Assembly: GCF_002150505.1 (NCBI RefSeq)
Contig: NZ_MSSV01000001.1
Coordinates: 248,001-312,000 of the forward strand
DNA: 64,000 bases
Direction of reading: 5' to 3'
Source: Algoriphagus ratkowskyi
Lineage (GTDB): Bacteria; Bacteroidota; Bacteroidia; Cytophagales; Cyclobacteriaceae
The notes under the pieces were generated by a model. The model did not search any database, was not told the origin of the DNA, and saw only the letters and a program-made list of their open reading frames with translations. Positions 47,018 through 55,255 of this stretch are shown here, piece after piece. The position numbers were made by a program, and so were the translations under genes. How positions within the stretch are numbered: the first letter of the stretch is position 1; every line of letters begins with the position of its first letter.

Positions 47018-47971
47018 TTATTCATACTTCACACTCGTCTGCCTCTCCCGATTCACACTTAGCTGCAGCACATCAGGACGAGAATAATGCCCAACCGGAT
47101 CAAAGTTTTGACGCTCTTCCAATACTCGATTAAAATCCAAGGTCGCTATCAGTAAGCCTTCTTTATTTTCCACAGGCTCTATGACCCATTTACCATCCGG
47201 TCCGGCAATACATGATCCACCGTCCGCCAAAACTTCAGGAGCATTTTTTAAAATTAAATCTAGATGAGGTGTGTCAGACGGAAAGTCTATTTTTCTCATC
47301 AAACTGGATACAGAAATCACAAAAGACCTGCTTTCCTGAGCGATCATTCGAGTGATGTTTTCTGTGTTTCTAACCGACCCAGGCCATACGGCGATATGCA
47401 GATTTTCCCCCAATCCATACAGTGCAGTTCTAGCTAGCGGCATCCAATTTTCCCAGCAGTTCAAACCACCAACTGTAAACTCTTTCAGTGGGTGAACTTG
47501 CAAGCCATGTCCATCTCCAGGTGCCCACGTGAGCCGCTCTTCGTATGTTGGCTGAAGTTTGCGATGCACAGATTTAATCTCCCCGTCAGAGTTGATATAG
47601 ACTAAGGAGCAATAAATGCTGTGTCCACCACGATCAAATGGTCGCTCAATAATGCCTAAATAGATAGCTATTTTTAAGGATTTAGCGAGTTCTTGAATCT
47701 CCCGAAGCTCTCCATTCTCAATTTGAACAGCATTTCTCACATAATGTGCATGAATTTCTTTTTGCACTTGATCATCCCAAGCAGCTCCATTTGTCATGGC
47801 CAGCCAAAATGGATATCCTGGAACTGTGCCCTCGCCAAAAACAATCAGTTCGCAACCTTGAGCTGCGGCTTCAGTGATGGAGGTTTTTACCTTTTCAAGG
47901 GTTGCTGTTTTATTGAGCCAGATGGGTGAAATCTGTGCTATGGCTACTTTCAAGAGATTGGAAGGGATCAT
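47018..47971 (-). CDS. nitrilase-family carbon-nitrogen hydrolase
   Basis: 317 residues from ATG 47971 (a TTG three codons upstream is less likely). The catalytic triad is visible: E in LIVFGEGTVPGYP, K in VHRKLQPTYEERLTW, C in GGLNCWENWMPL. The GLNCWENWMPLAR and YPxW motifs place it with true nitrilases (nitrile to carboxylic acid plus ammonia) rather than amidases. The physiological substrate is unknown. It stands alone between ubiA and a MITE. Confidence 0.85.
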   Translation of the reverse strand: MIPSNLLKVAIAQISPIWLNKTATLEKVKTSITEAAAQGCELIVFGEGTVPGYPFWLAMTNGAAWDDQVQKEIHAHYVRNAVQIENGELREIQELAKSLKIAIYLGIIERPFDRGGHSIYCSLVYINSDGEIKSVHRKLQPTYEERLTWAPGDGHGLQVHPLKEFTVGGLNCWENWMPLARTALYGLGENLHIAVWPGSVRNTENITRMIAQESRSFVISVSSLMRKIDFPSDTPHLDLILKNAPEVLADGGSCIAGPDGKWVIEPVENKEGLLIATLDFNRVLEERQNFDPVGHYSRPDVLQLSVNRERQTSVKYE

Positions 47972-48259
47972 GTAAATCAAGTTTAATCGAAATTACCAGA
48001 ATGTGATCTCCGATCAAAATTGAAGTTAGGAGTAAGAGTTGTGTCATGCAGGTGAACTTGTTGCTTAAATATTCTCAGTTGACCTCGGCATTGTATTACC
48101 TCTATCAAAAGATCGATATATAGGAAAAGCCAAACTGTGGTCTTATCATACTTTTTCCTCCCCATAACAAGACTAAATATCTCCGGACACCGAGCTTGTC
48201 GAGGTGCTAAAGAATATTATTTATCTATTGTCACGATTGCGTACAATCATATTATATAA

Positions 48260-48412
48260 TATGTATATCCGCTTTGTTACCAGTAAAGAATCAAAAGCAT
48301 AATAGGATTTGGTCAACTCAAGAATTTAGGCCGCTTCGGTCACCCTTCTTCGGTCTTCTGACCTGATGAGCAAAGAATTTTTGGGTACTGGCATGATTGC
48401 AAATAATCATAT
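48260..48412. mobile_element. MITE copy 3 (153 bp)
   Basis: Left end TATGTATATCCGCTTTGTTA then CCAGTA; right end TACTGGCATGATTGCAAATA then ATCATATTA. Just to its left, 48227-48254 (GTCACGATTGCGTACAATCA) resembles another right end, suggesting a degraded neighbour. No gene lies in 47972-48556. Confidence 0.72.
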
Positions 48413-48556
48413 TATTTAATTCGTAGTTTTCCTATTAAACGCTTTTACACCTGCTTGTCCTTTAATTTCACTTTCAATCATGATTTCTACCCAACTACTT
48501 ACTTTTTTTAATAAGTTCACTAACAGAAATTGCATATCAACAAACCAATCATTCGT

Positions 48557-50716
48557 ATGAGATTAAAAAATATAACAGTTTTATCGGTCTTACTTCTCTG
48601 GAGTTGCCTGTTGGCGGCTCAAGACAAAAAGCCAATCCAACTCAGTGATATGGTCAAGATCGTGACGGTTTCTGATCCTGAATTTATGCCTGATGGCAAG
48701 AATGTTATTTTCGTAAAAAGCTTTATCGAGACAAACAAAGAGAAGGAATACGAGTACAAAAGCCAGGTGTTGATGATGGATGTAGCAAATCCTGAAATCG
48801 TAAAAGTTCTAAATAGTCCTTCTTACGATCTTTCCAGCTACAGCCTTTCTCCTGACGGAAAAAAACTAGCTTTTACCAAAGCATGGGAAGGCAAGTCTCA
48901 GGTTTGGATTTTGCCGCTTGACGGCGGTGAAGCGCAGGTGCTCACTTCTGAGAAGCACGGAGCTTCTGGGCCTACTTGGTCGCCAGATAGCAAGAAGATT
49001 TTATTTTCTATATCAATGCCGATGTGGGCGATGGAAGGTGCTCCAAGCTGGACTTATCCACGTCCAGGTCGCGAGTTTGGCGATGAGCCAAATTATGCAG
49101 CTATAAAAGATGGCCTATCCAAAGATTCCACCAAGACGGATATGGATGGAAATGTTGCCGAATTGAGAGCGTGGCTGGCTAAGAATGCCTCCAAAAATGA
49201 CCCTACAGTAATCGATCGAGTGAATTTCCTAGGTGAGCGAGGGCTTTCCACCGATATAAGTTTCAGACATTTAGGAGTAATCGATGTAGCAACCAAAAAA
49301 TCCGAGATCCTGACTTCTGGCTACCAAAGTTTCGGTGGAGCAGCATGGTCGCCAGATGGCACTTATATTTTGGCTAGTAGTATAAAAAGCGAAGAGCATC
49401 CTGACGATATTCAGGATTCGGATCTGTATAAAATCAATCTTTCAGACAAAGCTATATCTATATTTCTTCAGAAAGAGAATTACCGTCTCAGCAGTCCTCA
49501 ATTTTCTCCTGACGGCAAACTGATTTTGATTTCAGGTCAGCAGACAGAAGATAGAGCATTCAACCAAAGTCTCATCGGTACAGTAAAGACGGATGGTTCT
49601 GGACTTAAGTGGTTTACTGAGGAATTAGATCGTAGAGTTGGCGATGCCAAATGGTCTGGAGATAGTAAGAGTGTATACTTCTCAGGAGCAAATGAAGGAG
49701 GTATTGCATTGTATCGTGCAACTGTTTCTAACGGAAAGGTAAATACGGTGATTTCTGGGCCTGTCGGCATTAATAGTTTTGATGTTCTGGGAGAGAAATT
49801 AGTTTATTCCAAAACAGAAGTCTCTAACCCAAGTGAAATATATGCAGCTACTATCGAAGGGAAAAATGAAAAAGTTCTAACTCATTACAACAGCGTTTGG
49901 TTAGCAGATCGATGGGTTTCTCAACCTATTGCACATCGATTCGAGCAAGATGGCTTTAATGTGGATTACTGGGTGATGCCTCCTTACGGCTTGAAAGAAG
50001 GTCAAAAATACCCTACATTACTTGAGATGCACGGTGGGCCTACAGCGATGTGGGGTCCAGGCGAATCAAGCATGTGGCATGAATTCCAGGTGTTGGCCGG
50101 TAGAGGTTACGGAGTTGTTTATGCCAATCCTAGAGGAAGTGGTGGATATGGAAAAAGCTTCCAAAAAGGAAATTATCAGGATTGGGGCGATGGTCCAGCG
50201 AAGGATGTTTTGACTGCCCTGGATAAAGCAGGAGAGGAATATTCTTGGATCGATGAAGATCAATTGGTATTAACCGGCGGATCTTATGCGGGTTATTTGG
50301 CAGCTTGGATTGTTGGTCATGACAATCGATTCAAGGCTGCGCTTGCGCAAAGAGGGGTCTATGAGTTGACTTTCTTTATGGGAGAAGGGAATGCTTGGAG
50401 ACTGGTGCCAAATTATTTCGGTTACCCATGGGAAGAAGGGGTAAAGGAGATATTAGAATACAACAGTCCTCAGACTTATGTGCAGAATATTGAAACTCCA
50501 CTGATGATTTTTCACGGAGACAATGACCTGAGAACAGGAGTGAGACAGTCTGAGTTGCTTTACAAAAGTTTGAAAATATTGGGCAAGCCAGTAGAATACG
50601 TCCGCTATCCAAATGAAGGACATGAGCTATCACGCTCAGGTGCTGTGCATCGCAGATTAGATAGAATGGGTAGAATTGTCGAATTCTTTGAACGCTATGT
50701 AGAGCATCCAAATTGA
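48557..50716 (+). CDS. secreted S9-family prolyl oligopeptidase / acylaminoacyl-peptidase-like
   Basis: 719 residues from ATG 48557, chosen because it begins a signal peptide (MRLKNITVLSVLLLWSCLLAAQ); a TTG 9 codons upstream is unlikely. The N-terminal about 400 residues form a WD40-like propeller (repeats such as YSLSPDGKKLAFTK, FSPDGKLILISG). The C-terminal hydrolase has the nucleophile in LTGGSYAGYLAAW, Asp in FHGDNDLRTGV and His in YPNEGHELSRSG. It likely degrades oligopeptides in the periplasm. A terminator follows. Confidence 0.9.
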   Translation: MRLKNITVLSVLLLWSCLLAAQDKKPIQLSDMVKIVTVSDPEFMPDGKNVIFVKSFIETNKEKEYEYKSQVLMMDVANPEIVKVLNSPSYDLSSYSLSPDGKKLAFTKAWEGKSQVWILPLDGGEAQVLTSEKHGASGPTWSPDSKKILFSISMPMWAMEGAPSWTYPRPGREFGDEPNYAAIKDGLSKDSTKTDMDGNVAELRAWLAKNASKNDPTVIDRVNFLGERGLSTDISFRHLGVIDVATKKSEILTSGYQSFGGAAWSPDGTYILASSIKSEEHPDDIQDSDLYKINLSDKAISIFLQKENYRLSSPQFSPDGKLILISGQQTEDRAFNQSLIGTVKTDGSGLKWFTEELDRRVGDAKWSGDSKSVYFSGANEGGIALYRATVSNGKVNTVISGPVGINSFDVLGEKLVYSKTEVSNPSEIYAATIEGKNEKVLTHYNSVWLADRWVSQPIAHRFEQDGFNVDYWVMPPYGLKEGQKYPTLLEMHGGPTAMWGPGESSMWHEFQVLAGRGYGVVYANPRGSGGYGKSFQKGNYQDWGDGPAKDVLTALDKAGEEYSWIDEDQLVLTGGSYAGYLAAWIVGHDNRFKAALAQRGVYELTFFMGEGNAWRLVPNYFGYPWEEGVKEILEYNSPQTYVQNIETPLMIFHGDNDLRTGVRQSELLYKSLKILGKPVEYVRYPNEGHELSRSGAVHRRLDRMGRIVEFFERYVEHPN

Positions 50717-50744
50717 TGCGCAATTAATTAATTCTTAGATATTT

Positions 50745-50795
50745 TAAAAGTTGTATGCCCCTCTAATTATCAAAATTATTGGGGCATACTTTTGT
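50745..50795 (+). terminator. rho-independent terminator of S9 peptidase gene
   Basis: GTATGCCCC (50753-50761) pairs with GGGGCATAC (50781-50789). It is flanked by AAAAG on the left and CTTTTGTG on the right, so it may work in both directions. Confidence 0.7.
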
Positions 50796-50812
50796 GTACA
50801 CCTACTGATTAA

Positions 50813-51205
50813 TCATTTCAATCGAACAAGTTTCCCTTTCCGTTTGACTATGTTTTTATAGTCCCATTGGATGTTTTTTGATTTCTCGAGCCAGTGAATC
50901 AATTTGTCTTCATCGATTTCTGCTATGGTGTTGTAAAAAATAGAAGCGTCTTTGAATTTTTTACCCTTCTTATTTAAATCCTCTTCTTCAAAATCTGCCC
51001 CACTCCAAAACATAAGACGAATGCCAGCCTTCTGTTTACTGTATCCTACAATTGGGTTTTCGTCTAAAAACCATACAGGATGTGCATGCCAAATTTTACA
51101 CGTTGCATCTGTTAAGACAGAATCAATAGTCGCAGCTAAACTCTCGCAAATTACTTGGTCTGAAGGAGTTTGATTTTGGTTGTATGATTTGATTTCGGGA
51201 TTCAT
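50813..51205 (-). CDS. DUF1801-family protein
   Basis: 130 residues. The DUF1801 (YdhG-like) fold is suggested by KIWHAHPVWFLDENPIVGYSKQ, IRLMFWSGADF and the C-terminal basic end. Function is unknown. The upstream GDPD gene ends 6 bp before its start, so the two probably form a two-gene operon. Confidence 0.65.
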   Translation of the reverse strand: MNPEIKSYNQNQTPSDQVICESLAATIDSVLTDATCKIWHAHPVWFLDENPIVGYSKQKAGIRLMFWSGADFEEEDLNKKGKKFKDASIFYNTIAEIDEDKLIHWLEKSKNIQWDYKNIVKRKGKLVRLK

Positions 51206-51211
51206 TTAGTT

Positions 51212-51994
51212 TTACTTTCTCGCATCTATCAGTCTGAACAGTAACTCAGGCTCGTCGGTTGTGATGAAATCTGGGTTGTGGTCCAGTATCCAATTCAAAT
51301 CAGCCTCAGAGTTTACTGTCCAGGCATTCACCGTCAAACCTAATTCCTGAGCTTCTTTGATCCAATGAGGATTCTTCTTTAGCACATTGATATTGTAGTC
51401 AAAACCGAAGAAACCGGCTTCTTTTAATTCAGCAGGAGTTTTGTTTCCTGTCAGGTAAGCCACATTTGCATTTGGATCCATTTCGATTGCTTTCAAACCT
51501 CCTTCGTAACTGAAAGTGATGTACTCCACCCATTTCTCGGCTTTCATTTTCTTCACGGCTAGCACAGATTTTTCGGCTATTTCTATACTTCTCTCTACTG
51601 AGATTTTAGAAGGCTTAAATTCAAAAATCAATTTGGTTACTTTCTGCTTTTTTCCAGCCTTCAGGTATTCTTTCACGGTAGAAATTTTTTCGCCGTTCGC
51701 ATGTCTTTGGGTCAAAAGCTCCTTATAGGTAGAAGTTTCGATATCAATTCCCTCAAAATCCGCATCGTGATTCACCACCAAAATGCCATCAGAAGTCATC
51801 CAAACATCAAATTCCGAACCTTCACAACCCAGTTTTACAGCTTCTTTCAGCGAAGCCAATGTGTTTTGTGGAATGTCTTGTGTTTTCCATGCACCACGGT
51901 GAGCGATCACCTTATTTTTATTAAAGGAATTTTGTGCGAAAGTAGCTGAGCTGGCTATCAAAAAAGTAAGTAGTGTGAGGAAGATTGATTTCAT
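51212..51994 (-). CDS. secreted glycerophosphodiester phosphodiesterase
   Basis: 260 residues with a signal peptide (1 to about 20, ATFAQ). GDPD motifs: VIAHRGAWK (catalytic His and Arg), NTLASLKEAVKLGCEGSEFDVWMTSDG (metal Glu and Asp), LVVNHD (second catalytic His), LIFEFKPSK, and VNAWTVNSEADL near the end. It likely hydrolyses glycerophosphodiesters in the periplasm to glycerol-3-phosphate and an alcohol. Confidence 0.88.
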   Translation of the reverse strand: MKSIFLTLLTFLIASSATFAQNSFNKNKVIAHRGAWKTQDIPQNTLASLKEAVKLGCEGSEFDVWMTSDGILVVNHDADFEGIDIETSTYKELLTQRHANGEKISTVKEYLKAGKKQKVTKLIFEFKPSKISVERSIEIAEKSVLAVKKMKAEKWVEYITFSYEGGLKAIEMDPNANVAYLTGNKTPAELKEAGFFGFDYNINVLKKNPHWIKEAQELGLTVNAWTVNSEADLNWILDHNPDFITTDEPELLFRLIDARK

Positions 51995-52312
51995 GAGGTA
52001 AGGTTATTTACATTTAAACTAGGAAATCAAAGCTATAAAATCGGGGGATACGAACTATCCCGTTTGTCAGAATTCACAAAAACTTAATCATTTAGAGTTT
52101 CAACCGTAGTGGACACGGTGCGAAACGTGGAGATCAGAAATAGGTATTTGACCTATATGATCATTGAGTTTGAGCATTGACTAATGATGGTTTTAGGCTA
52201 TTCCGGCTTCTGGATAAGCAGGAAAATCTCATAGCAGAAAATTCACAAAGCGGGACAAGTAGGGCAACATTGACTTGCTCCCACAGCAAAATCTCTGCGT
52301 GCACTGCTGTAA
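51995..52312. other. intergenic region, 318 bp
   Basis: No gene or repeat array is seen. It lies between the GDPD gene start and the terminator of the lipoprotein gene and probably holds the GDPD promoter. Confidence 0.3.
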
Positions 52313-52349
52313 TAAAAAAAACACCTTAGAATCTTTAGGCTCTAAGGTG
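52313..52349 (-). terminator. rho-independent terminator of lipoprotein gene
   Basis: On the minus strand, CACCTTAGA...TCTAAGGTG is followed by an uninterrupted run of eight T (A-run at 52314-52321 on the plus strand). Confidence 0.85.
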
Positions 52350-52388
52350 AGTAGGTTAGTATTCCAATTGCACTGGGCTTAACTGCAA

Positions 52389-53654
52389 TTAATTCTTTGG
52401 ATAGGATTGTCGAATGGATAAGATTTCAACTTTTTTTAGTGTTGGAACCTCCACAAATTCATCAACAATATACTGATCATAGGAAGTACTGCTTTTAATA
52501 ATATCTATTGACTCTACTTGCATTTTGCTTAGATCTGAAAGCAGGGGATAAGTGGTCTTTATCTCTGCAGGTAGTTCAAGACCAAAGGAAGAAGTGTTGC
52601 CTCGAACAAACCACCTCACATTTTTAATTGGCTCTGGGTAGCTGTATAAATTTGGATAATCAAATACGACGACAAAATCTGTTGCTTCTGGTGAAAGAGA
52701 GAAACTGAAATCAGTGATTTCTTTCTTCTGCACTTGGATTTCAGGGATATTAAGAAAGTTGATCTTTTCAGGCACATCACCAAGTTTATAATAATGAGAA
52801 GTAGTCTTAGCATCTTTTTGCGGAGATGCCTCAACTCTCGTGGAATAAATTTTAAATTCATTCAAATAACCTAGCTCTCGAGATGGACTACCAAACTTGT
52901 TACTACTTACTAAGTAGCTAGGAACATAAAATCCATTATTCTCAATCATTGCATTCACTGAATAATAAAGGTAGGTAGAGGATAGGTTTTCTATTTTAAT
53001 CGTCTTGTCGTAAGATTTCAGAGATTCGAAATTGAAACTATATGACTTGTCTTTCTCCGGGTCTGTCAAAAAGGTGTATCGTGTTTGACCACTACTATTT
53101 CCCACAGACACTAAGTATTTCTTTTCATTAGCATAAAGAGGAGTAGTGAGGTGTATGTCGTACTCAAGGTTATAGGAGGAAGTTTGATACGTATTAAATG
53201 AAGATGACGCATAGGCAGAATTCCCATAATCGTTGAGCTTAATGGTCACATCAAAATTCCCAGTAGGTGCTGGGGTGCTTCTCCCTGCTTTTGCTAATCC
53301 AAAATTAATGTTCCTTGTGACTTTGATGTTTGTGAAAGTCTGGATGAAATTAATATCCATGTCGGATGACATATTCCTCATGAATAAACTTAAATGATAT
53401 CTCTTCTCTCTATCCACATCAAATTCTGTCTCCCCGGCTGCATCAACTTTTGCGTAATCAATAGGTTTGCCATCCAAATCATGGAGAATAAGCCAAACTT
53501 CGTTTCTCGTAGATAGATAGGTTGAGGGAATATTTACGGTAAAAGGGCCTTGTGAAGGCACTTCAGGTTCATTGTCAATTATTGGGTCTTCATCTCCAGT
53601 TTCACATGAAAACAAAGGCAGAAATAGCAGAAAAATCAGCAAGTTTTTTTTCAT
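52389..53654 (-). CDS. lipoprotein of unknown function
   Basis: 421 residues. A lipoprotein signal peptide ends in the lipobox PLFSC (Cys about 17), followed by an acidic stretch (ETGDEDPIIDNEPEVP) typical of surface-exposed lipoproteins in Bacteroidota. The rest is rich in Ser, Tyr and Asn and beta-strand-like (VNIPSTYLSTRNEVWLILHD, FDVTIKLNDYG, ISDFSFSLSP-like). I do not recognise the family. It has its own terminator. Confidence 0.7.
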   Translation of the reverse strand: MKKNLLIFLLFLPLFSCETGDEDPIIDNEPEVPSQGPFTVNIPSTYLSTRNEVWLILHDLDGKPIDYAKVDAAGETEFDVDREKRYHLSLFMRNMSSDMDINFIQTFTNIKVTRNINFGLAKAGRSTPAPTGNFDVTIKLNDYGNSAYASSSFNTYQTSSYNLEYDIHLTTPLYANEKKYLVSVGNSSGQTRYTFLTDPEKDKSYSFNFESLKSYDKTIKIENLSSTYLYYSVNAMIENNGFYVPSYLVSSNKFGSPSRELGYLNEFKIYSTRVEASPQKDAKTTSHYYKLGDVPEKINFLNIPEIQVQKKEITDFSFSLSPEATDFVVVFDYPNLYSYPEPIKNVRWFVRGNTSSFGLELPAEIKTTYPLLSDLSKMQVESIDIIKSSTSYDQYIVDEFVEVPTLKKVEILSIRQSYPKN

Positions 53655-53894
53655 TTGGGATGGACTATTTTGAGATTCAAATGTATAATTCAGTTCAAAT
53701 TAAAAAACAATTCTAAACTAAAAAATTATACCAATTAAAAACTGATTTATCGTCGAACCTTAAATTTTCAATATCATGGATTTTTATAGCTTCCGATATT
53801 TATCATTAGACGCAGAGTTAGCCAAGAAAATTGCTAGGACTTATACATTCCTTAAAAAAAATCTTTGCGACAAACTCAGCGATCTTCGCGGTGA

Positions 53895-55187
53895 AAAAAG
53901 TTCAACCCCTTCAGGGTTACCATGTCCAAAATGGGTTTAACTGTTCCACGGGTTTCACCCGTGGCTATTGAAAGGTTCGACCACTTTGTGGTCATTTTAA
54001 TAAAATCATTTTTCGGTGAACACCATTCTAATTGTGCTATTTCCAATTGATGATCCTGAAAGGATCGAACCATGAATAGCCATGTGTGAAACCCATGGTT
54101 TGAAAATCAATCAAAAGATTGGACGACCCCGAAGGGTGTCGAACACAAATAATTTTCAACTCTATGGTGGGAAATTAACATTTGAAGCAGTCCGAAGATA
54201 GCATAATCCTGGAGTCCAAATCTGAAGACTTGAGCCATAAAGGGAATTAAATCCCAATTTGTGGCCTCTGCGTTAACCTCAGTGTTCCCCGCTGTTTAAT
54301 CCTTTTTTATTTTTAGCTATTTGTAATTCTTTTCAAAAAAGTTCAACCCCTTCAGGGTTGCCATGTCCAAAATGGGTTTAATTGTTCCACGCGTTTCACC
54401 CGTGTCTATTGAAAGGTTCGACCACTTTGTGGTCATTTTAACAAAATCATTTTTCGGTGACCACCATTCTCATTATGCTATTTCCAATTGATGATCCTGA
54501 AAGGATCGAACCATGAATAGCCGTGGGTGAAACCCATGGTTTGAAGATCAACCAAAAGATTGGACGACCCCGAAGGGCGTCGAACACAAATAATTTTAAC
54601 TCACCCTATAATGTGAAATTAACATTGGAAGCAGTCCGAAGATAGCATTGTCCTGAGTCCAAATCTAAAGACATGAGCCATACAGGGAATTAAATCCCAA
54701 TTTGTTGCCTCTGCGTAAACCTCCGTGTTCAAAGCAGTTTAATCTTTTTTTATTTTTAGGGATTTGTAATCCTTTTCAAAAAAGTTCAACCCTTCAGGGT
54801 TGCCATGTCCAAAATGGGTTTAACTGTTCCACGGGTTTCACCCGTGGCTATTGAAAAGTTCGACCACTTTGTGGTCTTTTTAACAAAATCATTTTTCGGT
54901 GAACACCATTCTAATTGTGCTATTTCCAATTGATGATCCTGAAAGGATCGAACCATGAATAGCCATGTGTGAAACCCATGGTTTGAAGATCAACCAAAAG
55001 ATTGGACGACCCCGAAGGGCGTCGAATACAAATAATTTTCAATTCATTCTATGGTGGGAAATTAACATTGGAAGCAGTCCGAAGATAGCATTGTCCTGAG
55101 TCCAAATTTAAAGACTTGAGCCATACAGGGAGTTAAATCTCAATTTGTGGCCTCTGCGTAAACCCCTGTGTTCCCCGCGGTTTAATC
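53895..55187. repeat. composite-palindrome tandem array C (three units)
   Basis: Three direct units of about 442 bp (GTTCAACCCCTTCAGGGTT-type starts at 53900, 54341 and 54784). Each unit holds many different palindromes: AACCCCTTCAGGGTT, CCACGGGTTTCACCCGTGG, GACCACTTTGTGGTC, and CGACCCCGAAGGGCGTCG. The structural style is the same as arrays A and B, but the sequence is unrelated and no transposase lies in or next to it. No real gene: the minus-strand frame at 53876-54073 is translated repeat. Confidence 0.83.
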
Positions 55188-55188
55188 C

Positions 55189-55225
55189 AAAAAAAAACAC
55201 CTTGGAATACTTGAATCCCAAGGTG
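55189..55225 (-). terminator. rho-independent terminator of cytochrome-propeller gene
   Basis: On the minus strand, CACCTTGGGATTC...CCAAGGTG is followed by a long T-run (A-run 55189-55197 on the plus strand). It is very similar in plan to the terminator at 52313. Confidence 0.85.
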
Positions 55226-55255
55226 CTTAGATAAGAAGATCAAACGAGCTGAAAC

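Noticed and set aside
53876-54073. 65-codon minus-strand frame
   Set aside because: It lies entirely in array C repeat sequence.
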